Below, piece after piece: positions 35,435-44,362 of a stretch of 64,000 bases of DNA; positions within the stretch are counted from its first letter, which is position 1, and each line of letters opens with the position of its first letter. The notes under the pieces were generated by a model. The model did no database searches, was not told where the DNA came from, and worked only from the letters and a program-made list of their open reading frames with translations. Position numbers and translations under genes: made by a program. Source of the DNA: Chloroflexota bacterium (GTDB lineage: Bacteria > Chloroflexota > Anaerolineae > Anaerolineales > Villigracilaceae). The stretch lies in NCBI GenBank assembly GCA_016234485.1, contig JACRBL010000017.1, positions 1 to 64,000 on the forward strand. Direction: 5' to 3'.

Positions 35435-36175
35435 ATGAATTTACAAGTACTCGACATCGGCTTGATTGACTACGCCCCCGCCTGGAAACTCCAGGATGAA
35501 TACGCGGCGGAGATCGCGGCAGGGACGCGCCCTCCCACCCTCCTGCTACTCGAACATCCCCACACCTTCACGTTTGGACGCAAAGGCCACGCGGAGAATC
35601 TGCTCTGGTCTCCCGAAGAGTTGACGCGGCGCGGCGTCGGAGTCCATTGGGTGGATCGGGGCGGGGATGTCACCTATCATGGGCCGGGGCAGTTGGTGGG
35701 GTATCCGTTGATTCCCCTATCCCCTATCTCCTATCTCGCAACGAAAAAAGTTGATGAAAGAACCCCCGATGCCGGTTATGTTGGATACGTCCGCAAACTA
35801 GAGACAACCCTCATCGCCGCGCTGGCGCGCCTCGGCGTGGTGGGCGGACAACGGCCCGGGCTGAGCGGGGTGTGGGTGCAGGCAGACGTGTATTCGCGGT
35901 GTGCGCGTTGCCGTCCCGAAGATAAAGCCAAACCAGCCAAGATCGCGGCCATCGGCGTCAAGGTGGACGCGAGAGGGGTGACGCGTCATGGCTTCGCGCT
36001 GAACGTCAATCCCGACATGGAATATTTCGATGGCATCATCGCCTGCGGGTTGAGCGAACCCGTCGTGGCGCTGGCCGATTTGCTCGATCCCGTCCCCGCG
36101 ATGGAGCGGGTGAAGGCCGAGGCGGCCGCGGCGTTTCGTCAAAGTTTTGATGCGGATGGCACAAAATCCGCCTGA
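35435..36175 (+). CDS. lipB: Octanoyltransferase LipB
   Basis: 246 aa. Motifs: LLLLEHPHTFTFGRKGH, WVDRGGDVTYHGPGQLVGYPLI, the catalytic Lys segment KIAAIGVKVDARGVTRHGFALNVN and the catalytic Cys in GIIACGL. It moves octanoyl from acyl carrier protein to lipoyl-dependent apoproteins. An insertion (PLSPISYLATKKVDERTPDAGY) follows the GYPLI motif; its first part is encoded by CCCCTATC microsatellite units (35713-35738). A short Cys pair (RCARCR) is also unusual. Confidence 0.95.
   Translation: MNLQVLDIGLIDYAPAWKLQDEYAAEIAAGTRPPTLLLLEHPHTFTFGRKGHAENLLWSPEELTRRGVGVHWVDRGGDVTYHGPGQLVGYPLIPLSPISYLATKKVDERTPDAGYVGYVRKLETTLIAALARLGVVGGQRPGLSGVWVQADVYSRCARCRPEDKAKPAKIAAIGVKVDARGVTRHGFALNVNPDMEYFDGIIACGLSEPVVALADLLDPVPAMERVKAEAAAAFRQSFDADGTKSA
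35711..35739. repeat. In-frame CCCCTATC microsatellite within lipB
   Basis: Three to four 8-bp units (TTCCCCTATCCCCTATCTCC) encode IPLSPISYL. Located in a loop after GQLVGYPL, a position where family members vary in length. Confidence 0.7.
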
Positions 36176-36197
36176 CCATCGTCTCATTTTCGGCGAA

Positions 36198-36226
36198 TTG
36201 ACTTTTTTGCCTGAACCTTGTAAACT
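36198..36226 (+). promoter_or_regulatory. Promoter of the FHA gene
   Basis: TTGACT, a 17-bp spacer and TAAACT, giving a leader of about 30 nt before GGAGGAAGAG and the ATG at 36264. It lies within and just after the end of lipB. Confidence 0.8.
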
Positions 36227-36263
36227 ACGAACGATTGTCCATTGCATTTTTTGGAGGAAGAGA

Positions 36264-36824
36264 ATGCCCGCTAAATTTCAATTTGTGATGCGCTCTGGCC
36301 CGACGGTTGGGGCCTTGTATCCGCTCGAAGGCGACCTGATCACCATCGGGCGCGACGCCACCAACAGCATTCAGATCAACGACGCCGAGATTTCGCGCCG
36401 CCATGCCCGTCTGCAATTTCAGGGCGGCAAGTACGTCATTGACGACGCCGGCTCCACCAACGGCACGCACGTGAACGGACAACGCATCCTTTCGCCGTAC
36501 GTGCTGAAAACGGGAGACGTGGTCTCGTTTGGCGAGGGGATCGTGCTGGGATTCGACGCCGTCAACTTTGACCCTGGCGCCACGCTCGCCTCCGCCCGAC
36601 CTCCGGCGGCCCGCGCCATCCCTTCGGCGCCCTCGCCCGCCCAGCCCTACGCCGGACAGGTCCCCGCCGGCCCCATGCCTGCCAGCGTGAAGCGCAACCC
36701 GCTTCCCATCTTCGTTGCGATCGGCGTCATCGCGTTGATCTGCGCCTGCGCCGCCTTCTTCCTCTGGGTGGACGCGGCCAACATGTGGTGCACCTTCTTC
36801 CCATTCCTCGGCGGATGCCCGTAA
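36264..36824 (+). CDS. FHA-domain membrane protein
   Basis: 186 aa. FHA domain at residues 5-95 with ITIGRDATNSIQIND, EISRRHARLQF and DAGSTNGTHVNGQRI, the phosphothreonine-binding set. Then an Ala/Pro linker and one membrane helix (PIFVAIGVIALICACAAFFLW) close to the C-terminus, so the FHA domain is cytoplasmic. It would dock a phosphorylated partner; no Ser/Thr kinase gene is in the window. Own promoter and terminator. Confidence 0.93.
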   Translation: MPAKFQFVMRSGPTVGALYPLEGDLITIGRDATNSIQINDAEISRRHARLQFQGGKYVIDDAGSTNGTHVNGQRILSPYVLKTGDVVSFGEGIVLGFDAVNFDPGATLASARPPAARAIPSAPSPAQPYAGQVPAGPMPASVKRNPLPIFVAIGVIALICACAAFFLWVDAANMWCTFFPFLGGCP

Positions 36825-36833
36825 CAAAAATGA

Positions 36834-36860
36834 AGCCCTCGTGAAAACGAGGGCTTTTTT
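36834..36860 (+). terminator. Terminator of the FHA gene
   Basis: AGCCCTCG/CGAGGGCT stem around TGAAAA, then six Ts. Confidence 0.92.
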
Positions 36861-36915
36861 GTTCTCGATTGTAGGGACTGTTTCTTAAGGTCTGTGTAGA
36901 AACAACTTCCCGTTT

Positions 36916-36984
36916 TCAAAGTTCGCGAGCAGTTGAACTACGAGCCATTCAGCACGATTTGCCAAGCAAATCGAACTGCTGAAG
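36916..36984. repeat. Composite palindromic element, CGATTTGC family, copy 1
   Basis: TTTCAAAGTTCGCGAGCAGTT, then core CGATTTGC-CAA-GCAAATCG (36955-36973) and GAACTGCTGAAG. A copy in the opposite orientation lies at 60945-61000 with the same core and the same CTCGCAAACTTTGAA flank. Confidence 0.85.
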
Positions 36985-37079
36985 AAACACGGAACTTTTT
37001 TTCGCGAGCGCGTAAGTACGCGGATCGGATGGATTCTTCGCACACAGACAAACACAAATTTCGTTGTACAATTCCCCCC

Positions 37080-39599
37080 ATGCCCAACATGTCCGAGATC
37101 GTCCATCGCCGACGCGAACGCCGCGCCGAACGACGCCGCATTAACGAGTCGCGCGTCCGCGCCGCGTTGTTGGGATTTGGCTACCTCTTCTCCATTGCGC
37201 TCGCCATCGCCATCTTCGCCTCCGTCTTCGCCTACGCCGACCTGACGCGCGACCTGCCCTCCATCGAACAACTCCCCATCCTGCTCGATCCGCAAAACGG
37301 ACTTCTGCTCCAGCCCACGCGCGTCTACGACCGCACGGGCGAACAGGTCATCTTCACCTTCGCGCCCTCCGACGCGAAGCGCGTCTACGTCCCCTTCGTC
37401 TCCATCCCCCAACCTCTCGTGGACGCGACCATCGCCGCCTCGGACCCGCGCTTCGACTCGCATCCAGGCTACCTCCTCAGCGGACTCGACAACCCCGATT
37501 CGCATCCCACCCTCGCTCAAAAACTGGCCTACGACCTCCTGCTCTTCGTCGAGCCGCCCTCGCTCCGCCGTGCCCTGCGCGAGCGCATCCTCGCCGCGCA
37601 GATCACCTCGCGCTTCGGAAAAAATCAAGTCATCGAATGGACGCTCAACTCCACCAACTACGGTCACTACGCCTTCGGGATTCAATCCGCCTCCGAACTT
37701 TATTTCGATAAATCCGCGACAGAACTCACCCTCGCCGAATCCGCCCTGCTGGCCTCCGTCGCGGAAACGCCCAGCCTGAATCCCCTCGACGCGCCCGAAG
37801 CCGCCTCCCAACGCGCCAAAGAAACCCTGCTCATCATGCAAGCGCTGGGAATGATCGAGGAAATTCCATCGCTCCCCTCTCCCACCGGGAGAGGGGACGG
37901 GGGTGAGGGCCGTGAGGGCGCGTTCATCAACCTCGCGCTCTCCCAACTCGCCACGCGCTACGACCGTCAGCGCATCGAACGCGGCGGCTTGAAAATCATC
38001 TCCACCCTCGATACCGACCTGCAAACCAGCGCGGCCTGCCTCACAAAAATTTTCGCCGCGCGTCTTGTCAACGCGCCCGCCGACGAATCCAACTGCGACG
38101 CGGCGCGCTACCTCTCCGCGCTTCCGCAAACGAACCTCGCCGCGCCATCCGCCTCCGCGCTCATCCTCGACCCGCGCGACGGCCAGATCCTCGCGCTCAT
38201 CGGCGAAACGGACGCGCAGGGCGAATCCGCTTTTCTCACGGCGCATAACCCCGGCGCCCTGCTCACGCCCTTCGTTTACCTCACTGGTTTTGCGCGCGGC
38301 CTCGCGCCCGCCTCCCTCGTCTGGGACATCCCGCGCGGCGACCTCCAAAATCCCGACCTCGCCTTTCATGGCCCCATGCGCCTGCGCGTCGCGCTCGCCA
38401 ATGACTACCTAGCGCCCGCGCTGGACGTATTGGACCAAATGGGCGCGGACAACGCGACGCGCACCGCCCGCTCCTTCGGCCTGGATATTTCGCTTCCTTC
38501 GGACCTCGAGCCGGGCGCGGCCTTCGTGAGCGCTTCGCCACCCCAAACCCTGCTCGACCTCTCCGCGGCCTACGCCACCTTCTCCTCCCTCGGCCTCCGC
38601 AACGGACAGAGTTTCGCCGACACGATTCAGCCATCCTCCGTCCTCCGTCTCGAAACCGTGGACGGCGCCATCTGGCTCGATTGGAGTCAGCCCGAGTCGC
38701 AATCGGTTGTCTCGCCGCAACTCGCCTACCTGATGAACCACGCCCTCAGCGACGCGTCGGCGCGCTGGCCGGGTTGGGGCAACCCCAACGTCACCGAGAT
38801 TGGCCGCCCCGCTGCGTTCAAATCGGGTTGGACAGGTTCCTCCGACGCCTGGGCCATCGGCTACACCCCCGCGCGTTTGGTTGCGGTTTGGAATGGCGAT
38901 TCGGGGACAGAGTTTGCGCTTTCCCCGCGCCTTCCCGCATCTCTCTGGGCCGCGCTGATGCAGGCCGCGCACGAGTCCCTGCCCGCCGATTCGTGGACTC
39001 CGCCCGCGGGCATCATCGAGATGGACGTGTGCGACCCGTCGGGTTTGTTGCCCACCTCCGATTGCCCTGAAGTGGTACGAGAAGTGTTCGCGAGCGGCTT
39101 CGAGCCGACGCAGGGCGATACTCTCTTCCGCAGCGCCATCGTCAACCGCGAGACGGGTCTGCTCGCCACCGTCTTCACGCCGCCCGCGCTGACGGAGGAG
39201 CGCGTCTTTATGGCCGTCCCAGAGGAGGCGCGGGCCTGGGCGGACGCGTCCGGCATCCCCGTCGCGCCCGAAGCGTATGACGCGATCCAGCCGCCGGCGC
39301 AGAATCCGAATGTCAATATCGGCGCGCCGGCGTTGTTCGCGGATGTCAACGGGCGCGTGGAAATTGTCGGCACGGCAACGGGGGATGGATTTCAATATTA
39401 CAAAATTTTAGTGGGGAAGGGGCTGAACCCGCGCGAGTGGCGGCAGGTGGGCGAAAATTTTTCCACGCCCATCATCAACGGCGAGTTAGCCGAATGGGAC
39501 GCGGCGGGGTTGGATGGGTTGTACGCGATCCAACTCGTGGTGGTGTATGCCGATCAGAGGGTGGAGACGGCGGTGGTGTTGGTAGCGGTTGGCGATTAG
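37080..39599 (+). CDS. Class A PBP-like protein with missing catalytic residues
   Basis: 839 aa. A cytoplasmic basic start (RRRERRAERRR), one membrane helix (residues 22-45), a glycosyltransferase-51-like domain and a transpeptidase-like domain. In GT51, the catalytic EDxxF is ASDPRF and the STxTQQ motif is PTLAQK, although the later TLAESALLASV part is well kept. In the transpeptidase, the usual GSTFKP is GALLTP (no SxxK), SxN reads AND, and only KSG remains of KTG. A palindrome at 37875-37897 adds SLPSPTGRGDGGEG. Probably a non-enzymatic scaffold. A TACAAT 7 nt before the ATG suggests leaderless mRNA. Confidence 0.85.
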   Translation: MPNMSEIVHRRRERRAERRRINESRVRAALLGFGYLFSIALAIAIFASVFAYADLTRDLPSIEQLPILLDPQNGLLLQPTRVYDRTGEQVIFTFAPSDAKRVYVPFVSIPQPLVDATIAASDPRFDSHPGYLLSGLDNPDSHPTLAQKLAYDLLLFVEPPSLRRALRERILAAQITSRFGKNQVIEWTLNSTNYGHYAFGIQSASELYFDKSATELTLAESALLASVAETPSLNPLDAPEAASQRAKETLLIMQALGMIEEIPSLPSPTGRGDGGEGREGAFINLALSQLATRYDRQRIERGGLKIISTLDTDLQTSAACLTKIFAARLVNAPADESNCDAARYLSALPQTNLAAPSASALILDPRDGQILALIGETDAQGESAFLTAHNPGALLTPFVYLTGFARGLAPASLVWDIPRGDLQNPDLAFHGPMRLRVALANDYLAPALDVLDQMGADNATRTARSFGLDISLPSDLEPGAAFVSASPPQTLLDLSAAYATFSSLGLRNGQSFADTIQPSSVLRLETVDGAIWLDWSQPESQSVVSPQLAYLMNHALSDASARWPGWGNPNVTEIGRPAAFKSGWTGSSDAWAIGYTPARLVAVWNGDSGTEFALSPRLPASLWAALMQAAHESLPADSWTPPAGIIEMDVCDPSGLLPTSDCPEVVREVFASGFEPTQGDTLFRSAIVNRETGLLATVFTPPALTEERVFMAVPEEARAWADASGIPVAPEAYDAIQPPAQNPNVNIGAPALFADVNGRVEIVGTATGDGFQYYKILVGKGLNPREWRQVGENFSTPIINGELAEWDAAGLDGLYAIQLVVVYADQRVETAVVLVAVGD
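37875..37897. repeat. In-frame CCCCTCTCCC palindrome in the PBP-like gene
   Basis: 10-bp perfect arms CCCCTCTCCC/GGGAGAGGGG, then GACGGGGGTGAGGGC, a tail like that at 23220-23240. It encodes a Gly/Pro/Glu loop. Confidence 0.85.
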
Positions 39600-41003
39600 C
39601 TACAGCCTCCCCCTCCTCTTTTCCAACAACTCACGTATCTTCGTGTGCTTCTCGCGGCTGAGGGGATAGAACCACGCGCTGACGATCGCGCCTGAAAGCA
39701 CCAGCGCGCCGATAGGCGAAACCAAAAGGCGGATCATAAAGATAACTGTATCGGGTTGAGCGTAGAGGGTTGCGTTTTCGGCAGGCGCGGCGTAACCCGA
39801 CCAGCCGAGGATTTGCAGGGTGAGAAAAACCACCAGCGCGCTCGCCATCTTGCGGATGAAGGCACGCGCGCCGTAGTAAATCCCTTCCTGGCGGCGGCCT
39901 GTGCGTAACTCGTCCCATTCGATGATGTCGGGGAAGATCGAGTCGGGAAGCACATAGGCGGAGGAGAGGCCGATGCCGAGCATGACGCACAACACGAGCA
40001 TTTTATTGATCTCGCCAGGCTGGATGGTGAAAATGAGAATCTGCATCGTCACCCAGAAGAGCATCCCCGTGATGTAAGCCGAACGCTTGTTGGTGACGCG
40101 CGACAGCCAGAGCCAAAACGGGACGAAGAGGACCGTCGTCAGCATCAGAGTCCCGAGGACGGCGGATTCCACCGCGAGGTCCAGGCCGAGGATGCGGACG
40201 GTCGCGAGCGGGTCGCCCTGTGCGAGCCAGTACAACGCAAAGTAGGGAAAGGTCACCGCGACGATGTCCACCGCCGACCAGTTCATGGTGTGGATGCCCG
40301 CCACGAAACGAAACGGTTTGTTGGCCCAGGCCGTGCGGAGCATTACCGTCAACGAGATGGGATTGGGTTCTTCCACGACCTCATGTTCTTTAAAAATAAA
40401 AGGCATGATGAGGTAGGAGGGAATCGCCAGCCCGCCGAACACCGCGCCGACGATCAGGAATCCCTGTTGCTGGCTGAACCCCGCGGCGAGAACGGCATCC
40501 ACGATCAAGGGCGCGAAGATGACGACTGCCAGCGAGGCTGTGAGCTGGAAGAAGGTGCGGAAACTCGTCAGCGTGGTGCGCTCATCGTAGTCGGGAGTCA
40601 ATTCGGGCGTGAGCGAAAGATACGGGATGGAGATGAGTGTGGACATCGTGTCGGCGATGATAAAGGCCAGCGTGATGTGGACGGCGAGCGCGGCTTGACT
40701 CTCCCACGGCGGAGCCCACCAGAGGAGGACGAAGGAAAGCCCGAAGGGAATCCCGAACCAGAGCAGGAACGGGAGGCGGCGTCCACGCTTGGTGCGGACG
40801 CGGTCGCTGATCATGCCGACGAGCGGATCGTTGATCGCATCCCAGATGATGCCCGCCAGCGCGGCGAACGAGCCGATGCGCGCGTCCAGGCCGACGACAT
40901 CGGTGAGGTAAATTGCGTAGAAGACGGAGCGTAACATGCCCGTGGACGATAGCCCCCAATCGCCTGAGCCGTAAAGAAGTTTGTGCCAGAAGGTGAGTTT
41001 CAT
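39600..41003 (-). CDS. MelB-type sugar:cation symporter (GPH family, MFS)
   Basis: 467 aa, 12 membrane helices. Typical GPH features: KLLYGSGDWGLSSTGML, DAINDPLVGMISDRVRTKRGRRLPFL (the cation-site Asp and loop 2-3), SIPYLSLTPELTPDYDERTTL, and the central loop EHEVVEEP. GPH carriers import glycosides or pentosides with Na+ or H+. No sugar-degradation gene is adjacent. Its stop codon directly abuts that of the PBP-like gene (convergent). Confidence 0.93.
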   Translation of the reverse strand: MKLTFWHKLLYGSGDWGLSSTGMLRSVFYAIYLTDVVGLDARIGSFAALAGIIWDAINDPLVGMISDRVRTKRGRRLPFLLWFGIPFGLSFVLLWWAPPWESQAALAVHITLAFIIADTMSTLISIPYLSLTPELTPDYDERTTLTSFRTFFQLTASLAVVIFAPLIVDAVLAAGFSQQQGFLIVGAVFGGLAIPSYLIMPFIFKEHEVVEEPNPISLTVMLRTAWANKPFRFVAGIHTMNWSAVDIVAVTFPYFALYWLAQGDPLATVRILGLDLAVESAVLGTLMLTTVLFVPFWLWLSRVTNKRSAYITGMLFWVTMQILIFTIQPGEINKMLVLCVMLGIGLSSAYVLPDSIFPDIIEWDELRTGRRQEGIYYGARAFIRKMASALVVFLTLQILGWSGYAAPAENATLYAQPDTVIFMIRLLVSPIGALVLSGAIVSAWFYPLSREKHTKIRELLEKRRGRL

Positions 41004-41246
41004 TGATAAAGGGGTTTGGTGCGTGTTGCGTATTTCGTGTTGCGTAGCATACGTTCTCTACCGTATGCGGGCGGCGCGAATCATTTTGGGATGATATGCA
41101 ATCTCAAACACTCAGAAGCGAAGTATGGCGCGCTGACTGGTTGGGGATTATCCTACACTTTGAATGTGTTTGGGTGGGGAGATTGTGGAGAATCAAAAAC
41201 TTCCGAGAGAGACTCGGAAGTTTTCACTCGAACAAACATCATCTTT
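41004..41246. other. Gap without a recognised gene
   Basis: Contains GTGCGTGTTGCGTATTTCG-type units (41029-41047), akin to those at 17645-17680, 49125-49165 and 54640-54660, and an inverted CCGAGAGAGACTCGG (41202-41216). No convincing coding region is seen. Confidence 0.5.
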
Positions 41247-41645
41247 TTATGTTTTCTGTTGGTTTTGAAGAGAGATACGCAAAAGGAGGCCGCTGACGAA
41301 TATCATCTGACAGGCAACGAATACATGATATTGAAAGCGAAGCGACGATAAGACCCATAAAAGAGAAATCTCTAGCGCGGAGATTACGAGGAGCATGACG
41401 AGGTTGGCTTTTCCAGAATAAACCCGTCGATCATATTTTTTCAAGTAAAGCGGCAGACCCCAGCCCGCTCCAAAAAGCAAAGCAAGTAGACCGCTTAAGA
41501 ATATTGACCAATTTCTGACGACAATCTCTTCCGCTTGACTCTGTATTTCAAAAAGGGCATCGGCAAGTGAAATCAATCCAAAGGCAAGAAAGAAGAAAGC
41601 CAGGACAGATTTTATCCATGCTGATTTTACCGACTCTGTATTCAC
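41247..41645 (-). CDS. Small four-helix membrane protein, unknown
   Basis: 132 aa from a GTG at 41645 with GGGAGA before it; the longer ATG frame overlaps cysS and has no ribosome binding site. Four hydrophobic helices (SVLAFFFLAFGLISLADAL, WSIFLSGLLALLFGAGWGLPL, ANLVMLLVISALEISLLWVL, VFVACQMIFVSGLLL). Lower GC than neighbours. No family recognised. Confidence 0.65.
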   Translation of the reverse strand: MNTESVKSAWIKSVLAFFFLAFGLISLADALFEIQSQAEEIVVRNWSIFLSGLLALLFGAGWGLPLYLKKYDRRVYSGKANLVMLLVISALEISLLWVLSSLRFQYHVFVACQMIFVSGLLLRISLQNQQKT

Positions 41646-41716
41646 AATATCTCTCCCTTTCTTTAAATCCACAGACACGACTATGAGACTACGCGACCGC
41701 GCGACCGCCAAACCAT

Positions 41717-43114
41717 CTACCCCCATCTCCACGTCGTGCCGCCTTTTCCATCTTCAATTGTCACGCCCATCTCTTTGAGTTGGTCGCGGAGCTGGTCGGA
41801 GCGCGCCCATTGTTTATCTTTGCGAGCCTGATTACGCTCCTCGATCAACGCGAGCACGCGCGCTTCGTCCGCGCTGGAGCCTGTCTTTTCCGCGAGACGC
41901 AGGCCTAGCACGTCCGTCAGTTCGCGTAGGATGGTCTGGGCGGGCTGGAGTTGCGCGGCGTTGGCGCCACCGTCCCGCGCGGTGTTGATGCCTTTGACGA
42001 TCTCGTACAACGCTGCCAACGCGAGCGGGGAATTGAAGTCGTCGTCCATCGCTTCAATGAAGGACTGCTTCGCCGCTTCTGCCTGCGACGTGAGGGCGGA
42101 CGCGGCCTCGAGGGAGAGTCCGCCCAGGTCGGCGCGTCCCGCGCGCAGGGCGGCGCGGAGGCGGTCGAGGGATTTTTCAGCGGCGTCCTGCGTCTCGTCG
42201 GTGAAGATGAGCGGCGCGCGGTAACTTCCGCTCAAGACGAGCATCCGCATCACGTCGGCGTCGCGCTTGGCGAGGAAGTCTTGGATGCTGACGATGTTGC
42301 CCAACGACTTTGACATTTTTTCGCCGCCGATCTGCAACATGCCGTTGTGGATCCAGTAACGGGAAAATTCCTTGCCCGTGTAGGCCTCGGACTGGGCGAT
42401 CTCGTTTTCATGGTGCGGGAAGATCAGGTCGTTGCCGCCGCCGTGGATGTCGATCTGTTCGCCGAGTTCGGCCAGGTTCATGGCGGAGCATTCAATATGC
42501 CAGCCTGGGCGGCCTTTGCCCCAGGGGCTTTCCCAGAAAATTTCGCCAGGCTTGGCGGCTTTCCAGAGGGCAAAGTCCATCGGGTGGACTTTGGCCTCTT
42601 CCACTTCGATGCGCGCGCCTGCTTGCATATCTTCGATCTTGCGGCCTGAAAGTTTGCCGTAATCCTCTTCACTGGTGACGCTGAAGTAAACGTCGCCATT
42701 GGGTGCGGCATAGGCGGCCTCTTTGCGGATGAGACCCTGAATGAACTCGATGATGAGCGGCATGGTCTTGCTGACCTGCGGGTTGGACGTGGCGGGCAAC
42801 ACGTTCAGGTCGGAGAGGTTCTTGTTGTAGTCGGCAATGTAGCGTTGCGAAAGCGCGAGCGGATCTTCGCCGAGGGCGTTGGCGCGGTTGATGATCTTGT
42901 CGTCCACGTCGGTGTAGTTCATCACGTGCTTTACGTTGTAGCCGCGATATTCGAGATAGCGGCGGATCACATCAAACACCAGCGCCGACATGGCATGGCC
43001 GACATGCGCGTCGTTATAAACCGTGACGCCGCAGACGTACATCTTGACGATGTTCGGCTCGAGGGTCACGAAGTCTTCTTTTTTGCGAGTCAGAGTGTTA
43101 TAGATTCGGATCAT
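41717..43114 (-). CDS. cysS: Cysteinyl-tRNA synthetase
   Basis: 465 aa. HIGH-like motif DAHVGHAMSALVFDV, zinc ligands in MYVCGVTV, WHIECSAM and GGGNDLIFPHHENE, KMSKS in GEKMSKSLGNIV, and an anticodon-binding end (ALIEERNQARKDKQWARSDQLRDQL). It charges tRNA-Cys. A long inverted repeat separates it from the PIN/TRAM gene upstream. Confidence 0.98.
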   Translation of the reverse strand: MIRIYNTLTRKKEDFVTLEPNIVKMYVCGVTVYNDAHVGHAMSALVFDVIRRYLEYRGYNVKHVMNYTDVDDKIINRANALGEDPLALSQRYIADYNKNLSDLNVLPATSNPQVSKTMPLIIEFIQGLIRKEAAYAAPNGDVYFSVTSEEDYGKLSGRKIEDMQAGARIEVEEAKVHPMDFALWKAAKPGEIFWESPWGKGRPGWHIECSAMNLAELGEQIDIHGGGNDLIFPHHENEIAQSEAYTGKEFSRYWIHNGMLQIGGEKMSKSLGNIVSIQDFLAKRDADVMRMLVLSGSYRAPLIFTDETQDAAEKSLDRLRAALRAGRADLGGLSLEAASALTSQAEAAKQSFIEAMDDDFNSPLALAALYEIVKGINTARDGGANAAQLQPAQTILRELTDVLGLRLAEKTGSSADEARVLALIEERNQARKDKQWARSDQLRDQLKEMGVTIEDGKGGTTWRWG

Positions 43115-43122
43115 AATTTATT

Positions 43123-43192
43123 CCCACCACGAAGGACACGAAGTACACAAAGGAAATTCTTTGTGGCTCTTTGTGTCCTTTGTGGTTAAACG
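43123..43192. repeat. ACCACGAAGGACACGAAG...TTTGTGTCCTTTGTGGT inverted repeat
   Basis: Units of GGACACGAAGTACACAAAGG mirrored by CTTTGTGGCTCTTTGTGTCC. It spans the cysS/PIN-TRAM gap. Relatives at 27650-27720 and 63449-63559. Confidence 0.88.
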
Positions 43193-43195
43193 AAT

Positions 43196-44272
43196 TTACT
43201 TCTTTTTCTTTCCATTCGATTCATCCACCCGCGCGAAGATCATGCGTCCCGCCGCGGTTTGGAGAATCTTGGTGACCGCCACTTCGCGGTATTCGCCGAT
43301 CACGTCCTTGCCGTTTTCCACGACGACCATCGTGCCATCGTCCATGTAGCCCACGCCCTGTCCATATTCCTTGCCCTCCTGGATGACGTTGATGCGTAAA
43401 ACTTCGCCCGGCAGGACAACCGACTTGACCGCGTTGGCGAGTTCGTTGATGTTGAGGATGGTGACGCCCTGCAATTCGGCCACGCGGTTGAGATTGTAAT
43501 CGTTGGTGAGAATCGGACATTTCATCTGGCGCGCCAGCACGACGAGTTTATCGTCCACCTCGCGCATGCCTTCCACGTCAATATCGCTGACGCGGGTCAT
43601 TACGTTGGGAAGTTTTTGCAGTTCGGCGATGGTCTCCATGCCGCGGCGTCCGCGGGCGCGGCGCAGGCCATCGGGAGAATCGGCGATGTATTGCAATTCG
43701 TTTAGCACAAAGCGCGGGATGAGGAGCGTGCCGGGCAGGAATCCGGTCTTGGCGATGTCGCCCACGCGCCCGTCAATGATGACGCTGGTATCGAGCAGAA
43801 TGTTGCGATTGAGATTCGTCCACGAAGAGGAGGAACCGCTCTCGCCACCGCGTCCGCTGATGGCGCTGAGGAGTCCCATGATGTCGCCCTGACGCATGAC
43901 GAAGAGCGAAATGCCAAAGTAGACGAAGATCAGCACGCCGACGAAGGGCAAAACGCCGCCAAACGGTTCAGGGAGCATGGACAGCGGAAAGGCCAGCAGG
44001 GCCGCGATCAACAGGCCGACCACCAATCCCGTGAGACCCGCGAAGAGCGTCTCGGCGGCCACGCGTCCGAGCAGGGCGCGCAGGGCGCGGGCAGGGCGGG
44101 AGGTGAGGTAAGGCGTCACGATAAACCCAACCAATGCTCCCACGAGGCCGAGTCCAAGCACATATACAATGATGTCGCGCTGATACTGACTTGCCAAATC
44201 CTGCCCGGCGTATCCTCCTAATATGGCAAAAACCAACAACCCAATGATACGAAGAATGAATTCAAAAGACAT
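43196..44272 (-). CDS. PIN/TRAM-domain membrane protein (YacL family)
   Basis: 358 aa from MSFEFIL (GGAGG upstream). Four membrane helices (residues 1-145), then a PIN domain (LLDTSVIIDGRVGDIAKTGF, FVLNELQYIADSPDGLRRARGRRG, DDKLVVLARQMKCPILTNDYNLNRVA) with the acidic residues for metal binding, and a C-terminal TRAM domain (GEVLRINVIQEGKEYGQGVGYMDDGTMVVVENG) with basic tail KKKK. Likely a membrane-attached ribonuclease. Confidence 0.95.
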   Translation of the reverse strand: MSFEFILRIIGLLVFAILGGYAGQDLASQYQRDIIVYVLGLGLVGALVGFIVTPYLTSRPARALRALLGRVAAETLFAGLTGLVVGLLIAALLAFPLSMLPEPFGGVLPFVGVLIFVYFGISLFVMRQGDIMGLLSAISGRGGESGSSSSWTNLNRNILLDTSVIIDGRVGDIAKTGFLPGTLLIPRFVLNELQYIADSPDGLRRARGRRGMETIAELQKLPNVMTRVSDIDVEGMREVDDKLVVLARQMKCPILTNDYNLNRVAELQGVTILNINELANAVKSVVLPGEVLRINVIQEGKEYGQGVGYMDDGTMVVVENGKDVIGEYREVAVTKILQTAAGRMIFARVDESNGKKKK

Positions 44273-44362
44273 CGTGCCTCCAGATAATGAAAAAAAGGAT
44301 AAATGCAATTGCATGATAGCACGCCTGTACCCCATCGTCAATTGGACTTAGGCGATTTTTAT

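Noticed and set aside
36885-38369. Minus-strand open frame of 494 codons
   Set aside because: Antisense of the PBP-like gene; Gly/Glu/Arg-rich with no signal or fold pattern.
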